From Irpex lacteus (Eukaryota > Basidiomycota > Agaricomycetes > Polyporales > Irpicaceae), in the NCBI GenBank assembly GCA_001986395.2, contig MQVO02000012.1, forward strand, positions 682,001-746,000: a stretch of DNA of 64,000 nucleotides, written 5' to 3'. Below are positions 58,836 through 64,000 of the stretch, piece after piece (the stretch's first letter is position 1; each line of letters begins with the position of its first letter). Under the pieces are notes generated by a model. The model was given only the letters and a program-made list of their open reading frames with translations. It had not been told where the DNA came from and did not search any database. The position numbers were made by a program, and so were the translations under genes.

Positions 58836-60303
58836 AAGAAACGTCGCTGTGAGCTAGTTAAAGCTACTGATGTGGAATATGGATGCTGAGGTAGCTCCGA
58901 GGAGGTAGATTTGGAGGCGATGAGAAGCGGGTGAGGGCGGGACATTGTGCCACGGTGGCAGCAGCTTATATGCCTCATTCCGCCACATCCGAATTGGGTT
59001 CTGTGGCGACTGCGTTGAAATTCATTAGCTCGCATAAGGATGCTATTCATAGCCACTATGGTTGGTTTACGCACCTTTGCTACTTTTGCGCCGAGATATG
59101 GAACGAAGATGTCGGGCGCTGACTGCAATGTGCATGGTGAGTATGAGATGGGAGGTGGCCGCAGCATCGAAAAATACGTCGAACGCTTTTGGTACAGCAT
59201 TCTTCTCAACAAGGATATCCTTCTTGTAGTGGTCCTAAGAAGGGAGCCCGACGAGCGCCACAGCTTTACGGGTAGCCCCTCGGCAGCGAAGGTGGCGTTT
59301 GTACCATCGTCTCCCTTCGCATATTCACTCTCGAGTAATGCGCTCTTCACCGTTACGCGGACGGTTGGCAACCAGGGTACGGTGCACTGGATTCTTTTGA
59401 AAACGTGTTTTTACGAGGACGCGTATGCATGGTGAGCGGAGAAGCATAGCATTGCTCTTGTATCTCTATAAGTTTAAATTAGTTACCAAAGGACACTCGG
59501 AGAGGGTGCCCGCGACGACTCGGAGTTAATTCTACCTACGCACCTATCCGAGATCAGGCCTGCATATGTGAGGTTTGTAACGAGAAAGTACCCGCTGGTC
59601 GCAAAACGTGTTTTGGTAGTGCAGATAGACTCAGGCGGGCTGAGTGGTGAAAGATTGTGTTGGATTAGAAGATGCGGAATTGCGAGGAATGTATAACCAC
59701 GAGTATCATGTATACGAAGAAACATGCAAGATGACGTTACGTCGAATTCGCCACACGTCTATACTGTGATTTAAAACCCCGCTGAATGGGCGCTAGTAAT
59801 CTTAATAAAAGATGCTTACGTAAGATTGTGGCCACCTATCAGAGCCCAGAATTACACACTGCGAAGCATTGGCCATAATTATATACATTCACGGGTATTG
59901 AAAAAATGATCTTGGGTACAGAGATACAGATGACATACCGCTACTGAAGGGTATTTTGATACTGTTTTCCGAGTCCATTGTAATGGGAACCTTCAAGTAT
60001 AAGTTCGGTAATAATTCATGGCACTCAGGCTAAGGCTTAAGCTTCTCGTGCCAAAGGGTTACTTATAATTATACTCACCTACATAACCAGATTCCGGGAA
60101 AGTATCGTTGTGTCTGGGGTTTTCCACCAAGTTCCGTGGCATTAATCAAACCCGATACTGACGCATGAAGTTGGCAGCATAGAGTAGTAGTAAGGCTACA
60201 TGGGTGACTCATGTTGTACATAGTATAAGTGTGTAGTAGTAGAATAGAAAAACACATGGCGCTAGGACGTACGAAACCAGTACGCATCCAAATTACATCC
60301 TGG
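58836..60303. other. Upstream region, no supported gene
   Basis: Long open frames overlap on opposite strands (58688-59371 minus, 59040-59435 plus). Neither has motifs or convincing splice partners. The remainder, 59440-60300, is AT-richer and closed in most frames. Confidence 0.45.
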
Positions 60304-61728
60304 CTAGTTCAGCCCGAGGTTGCCGCAGTGAGAATCAAATGTACCGGAAGACGTTTGCCGCTTGCCACTACTTCTGCGGGGAGAATTCGAAAGCATGAAG
60401 CGTGGCAATCCATTCTTCACATAGAACCTTGAGCAGGATGGATGCTTCCGTATGTGTCGTTTGAGTGCATCGCCTCTGGATAGAACGCGGCTGCATGCTA
60501 GGCACTGACTTGCGTGTATTCTTTCATGAACGGATTCCTGATGGCGTATCAAATCTTGCCGCCGTGCAATCACTATCCCACACATTTCACAGGGCCAGAC
60601 ATGTGCAGCACTGCTCAGGCCGTTTTGTGTGCGGCTGGCCGTAGCGGAAGCGACTGATGCGTTCTTGTTAGACGTCTGCGAGAGAGATGCAGAAACCCTA
60701 TGGCCTTGGAAATCTTCGACAGCGTACGAACAAGGAGCTTCTGATCGGCGTTCTGGAGACATTGCGCCGTACGCGGAAATGTATGGCATGGTCCTGTAAG
60801 GTTCCAAGCAGGACCGAAGTGACGGTGCAACCAGGCTACCGGCCTCTTCCTGTACGGTGACAGGCTCCAAGGCAGATATATGGTACCTCCACTGGCAGGC
60901 AGGAGCAATCGATATGTAGGCGTCTGCGTACTGGGTGGGGCTATGTAGCGCGGAAGGGACTTTCGGCGGCGACAAAATGGGTTTTCCGTCGCCGAGCACA
61001 TCAGAGGAGAGAGCAGGAAGGAGGGGAGAGGGAAAAGGATAGAGAGGTGGAAGCATGTTTGTTTCGGCTGCAGAGGATACAGCACAATCGTTCGGGAGGC
61101 TCGTGGCCACTGGTGAAGTAGGTATGACATCCGTGAGCGTAGTGGACCGTAGACCATTGCATGTATCGACAGTGGAATTTCTCTGGTCATGCATTTGTAT
61201 ATAATCCATGCTCAAATCCGGAATTTCGTCGTATTGAGGGATACCTATGAAGAACAGGAGGGGACGGAGGCGCAATATATATGAGTATCTGTCGAATTAT
61301 AATGTAATCAAAACTGACTTACGTTCAAAGGATGCTGCTCCGTAATCTGATTGCTCGCTCGGTACTCCGGTATGGGTATATGTAAATCCCCGTTGCTGTG
61401 AGCTCCGTTAGCGTGAAGTTTAAACATGGTAGATGCGGTTGGATATACTCACGAAAAGCTCCTCGGATGAGTAGTGGTAATGCGAAGATCCCTGTGGGCC
61501 AGGTACTAGGTGATATCTGTGCTGGGTTTGTGGCGACGAGTCCGGTATCGGAGTGTCACTAGCACAGTAAGTTCTCGCGCCACTACATTGTATTTGTTGG
61601 AGGTACTGTATCCTGAGCTTGTCCCAGGTAAGATTATCGCTTGGGTGGCTGAGCGCAGACCGTTCAAAGCAACGGGTAGTATCATGATCAGGGCCCATTG
61701 CTAATCTCTGCATGGGAATCAGCAACAT
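60304..61728 (-). CDS. C2H2 zinc-finger transcription factor
   Basis: Probable nuclear regulator. The chosen start, ATG at 61726-61728, gives MLLIPMQRLAMGPDHDTTRC. An alternative is that 61690-61740 contains an intron (GTATGT...GCAG) and translation begins at a later ATG. Two further introns are clear: donor GTGAGTATAT before about 61450 with acceptor CTCACAG, and donor GTAAGTCAGT with acceptor TTCATAG. The middle is disordered. The C-terminal fingers are CEMCGIVIARRQDLIRHQES followed by VH (C-x2-C-x12-H-x4-H) and CLACSRVLSRGDALKRHIRK followed by HPSC (C-x2-C-x12-H-x3-H), both canonical. A basic tail ends DSHCGNLGLN. The second finger resembles that of the 56174 gene (SR-x-DA-x-KRH), suggesting related genes. 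Confidence 0.8.
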
Positions 61729-64000
61729 CTCGAAAGTCAGTGCCAATTCTACATACCGACCGTTTCTCGGAGAGCGGTGGGGAACAGGCAAGTATTTGCA
61801 GAAACTTGCCAGAGCAAGGGACTGCGGAGGCCCTTTTTATATGGCCACGATTTTACGGTAGATGACTGCCTACAAACCGTTCGAGGTAAGTGATAGCCAC
61901 TGCTGCAGGTACTATTCACGCTGCCGAAATTATCACCCACCATACCCATTATTAAGTCTGAATTCTTCGGTGGGGTATACGCGCAAGGCCGCAGTCAGCC
62001 ACGACGCGGAAAGGGATGAGTTATGAGCGTTTGCCTGTAGCCCCAGTGGTGGCGAGACTGGTTATGAACAAGCCGCAAGAGGGCGGTGCGTATGGTACGG
62101 TAGCAGTCAGTTTGTGGTGTTCCATCCTAGGAATACATGATAAAGTTCAGTTTGAGCATATCTAGCTGACTAGGCCACAAGGTGGCTGCGTGGACGCTCT
62201 GGGGCCCATGTCGGTGTCTGCCAGCGGGGCGGAAATGACTTCTGGATAGCTTCGAAAACTACATCGGCTACTGGGCGTGTATGATTCATGGCTGGGTTTG
62301 TCAGAGGGTACGACAATCTTGCTGACAGCCCAAGACGTCGCCTATATTAGCAGTGATACTAGGGACAGATGATACATACGGTATAAAAGTACAGTTAGCA
62401 TATGGTCATGGTGAACACGTGTACTTGGCCTGTACTTACATACGGAATGTGTGGGCCCATAGAGCGGCCGCGTACGAACGTCTCGCTTAGTGACTAACGC
62501 GATGATCCCACTCTACTAAACGGCGATGTCAATATCGTAGCTATGTCGCATCGGAACATCAAACGTACTTATGTTGCACGTTCCACGCAACATTAGTGGG
62601 GGCAGTAACATCGAGTGGCGTCATATTTCCTTGTTGCTGATGCATATGTGCACTAGGTGTAGAAGGCGAGTAATAAGTAAGAGGAGTTGTGATATCACGG
62701 ATGGCGCCGTAGACAGTCTTCGCGGAGATATGTTGCCGCCATCCATTCAGAAATCGATACATATATCTCAGCCTTATACGCCAATCATCGCCTTGCTACA
62801 CCAGCCACGCATCTTTGTAACGTATTGGGCGCATTTCCCGCTTGAGTGGTAAAGAGCATACGACCATGAGTATGAGACCGAAGAAACGTCCGAGAGTTCG
62901 AAAGTGGCCACCAGGCTTGCTCGAGTACAGAGTCGGGGTGGTCGGTGATGATGACGGCGTACATTCATGACGGGAGAATGGCAATGTGGCGAGTCACGAC
63001 AGAGATGGGGCAGGTGTTGCTAATAGCTGGGGGACAAGCGAGTAAGTTTTCTCAAATTCAGGGATATACTTGCGTCTTTAGTGATAGAACAGACGGTGGG
63101 TCAAAGAATGACTGCGGGGCTTATATGAATGAGGGGGGACCGCGGGCTGGCACTGTGGTGTGTTAACTAGTATGGCCGCTGTTTTGAAGCCAAAATGAGG
63201 TGTGACGCACACAGAAATGGAGCATAACCGACACAGACGGAACGGCTGAGGAGAAATGCCCTGTTAGTTCTACAACACCGTGTGACTGGGGTCCTCTTTG
63301 GCTCCTCCTTTCGCCGAATTCTACTGGTTTCTGGGGAAAAGGAAGCAGAGAATGAACTAGATCAAAGAAGCTTATCTTGCTGGAAAGATACAGGCCTGAT
63401 ACAGGCGTGCGGCAATGGCGCGCAAGGTGCTAGTGGTGTGCGTAGATGTCCGGACAAAAGCACATCCTACAGTACTATCTCACAAATATTCAGAAATCAA
63501 ACGGCATAATTTATGGCATTCGAAGCACGTACCCGTCTGCCTTCCCATCGTAGTAGATGTCGCGGACTCATTTTTTGTGAAATATGATCATTACGACGAT
63601 AGTCATTTTTATGCTATGCGACCCAAAGTTGAGGGACCACAGCTTCCACTTTGCCATGGAGGTATCTTCTGACACGTTGACACCAAGGGTGACTCAGAAA
63701 ATTCTCCACGTCTTGCCCTTCTTGAATATGAATTACGCTCACTCCGACATATCTGTGCAGATTAGACCCTTGGTGGAAGTACACAAGATTGAAAAAAGAA
63801 CGTAAGTAATTCAAGCATGGGAACAAGTAGGTATGAGATGTGGGGCTCACCCATTGAACAGCAAGCTTCTGTGGCAATGATCCTAAGATGTATCGGACCA
63901 GAATGCATGTTGCAACTGTCGTGTCACTGTAAATATCAGCACATGCCTCTGGCAGTATTGGCCTGTTGACTGAGGAAGCCGAACCGGGCGAAGCCGTTTG
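61729..64000. other. Promoter of the C2H2 gene, then sequence with no supported gene
   Basis: After the promoter, 61850-64000 has short open frames on both strands (for example minus 62559-62762, plus 63415-63672) without motifs or joinable splice patterns. Confidence 0.45.
61834..61841 (-). promoter_or_regulatory. TATA box of the C2H2 factor gene
   Basis: The minus strand reads TATAAAAA about 106 bp upstream of the chosen start codon. This implies a 5' UTR that includes the short ATG-stop at about 61753 unless that is spliced out. Confidence 0.55.

Noticed and set aside
58688..59371. 227-codon minus-strand open frame upstream of the Ser/Pro/Tyr-rich gene
   Set aside because: No motifs, out of frame with the first exon of the real gene, and overlapped by a plus-strand frame of similar quality.
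1..64000. Transposable elements, tRNA genes, CRISPR arrays, secondary-metabolite cluster
   Set aside because: I saw no reverse transcriptase or transposase motifs, no tRNA-like B-box or cloverleaf, no regularly spaced repeats, and no synthase-type backbone gene.

Overview
The window is nuclear DNA from a filamentous basidiomycete, most likely a mushroom-forming agaricomycete. Genes are dense and lie on both strands. Almost every gene is cut by several GT-AG introns of about 48-65 bp. Gene families typical of this group are present: a Ser-rich GPI cupredoxin, leaderless two-module membrane proteins and a small Tyr/Gly/Asn-rich protein. I found no tRNA, rRNA, CRISPR array, operon or intact transposon. 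CDS coordinates are genomic spans from start codon to stop codon, introns included.

Layout. 1-8.2 kb: housekeeping and cell-structure genes. These are the 3' end of an Nsp1-complex nucleoporin (p58/Nup49 type), a GPI-anchored cupredoxin-like protein, the dynactin subunit Arp10/11, and a PX-PB1 scaffold. 8.2-11.7 kb: poorly conserved sequence with one uncertain small gene. 11.7-25.4 kb: an accessory island. Four head-to-tail minus-strand paralogues encode membrane proteins, each with two beta-sandwich-like ectodomain modules, one transmembrane helix and a tail with a C-terminal PPxY-type motif. The array is bracketed by two plus-strand paralogues of an unrecognised membrane-anchored family. 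25.7-41.1 kb: conserved metabolism and regulation. This part holds GMP synthetase, a single-exon PrpF-like isomerase, the 5'-3' exoribonuclease XRN1 with a run of microexons at its start, a taurine/sulfonate-type 2-oxoglutarate dioxygenase, and an NsdD-type GATA factor. 41-48.3 kb: gene-poor, with an uncertain multi-exon gene and a clear three-exon 79-residue protein. 48.3-54.9 kb: two aldo-keto reductases flanking a fifth, dispersed copy of the two-module membrane protein. 56-61.8 kb: three minus-strand genes (two C2H2 finger proteins and a Ser/Pro/Tyr-rich protein), with a short inverted repeat between the first two. 61.9-64 kb: nothing I can support.

How the parts relate. Most genes are independent eukaryotic units, so there is no pathway here. 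The one coherent accessory unit is the tandem family plus its flanking paralogue pair. All five copies share a 22-nt first coding exon, lack a signal peptide although their ectodomains carry N-glycosylation sequons, and end in a motif of the kind read by WW-domain ubiquitin ligases. That combination suggests a family of surface receptor-like or adhesion-like proteins with ubiquitin-controlled turnover. This is inference; no function is shown by the sequence.
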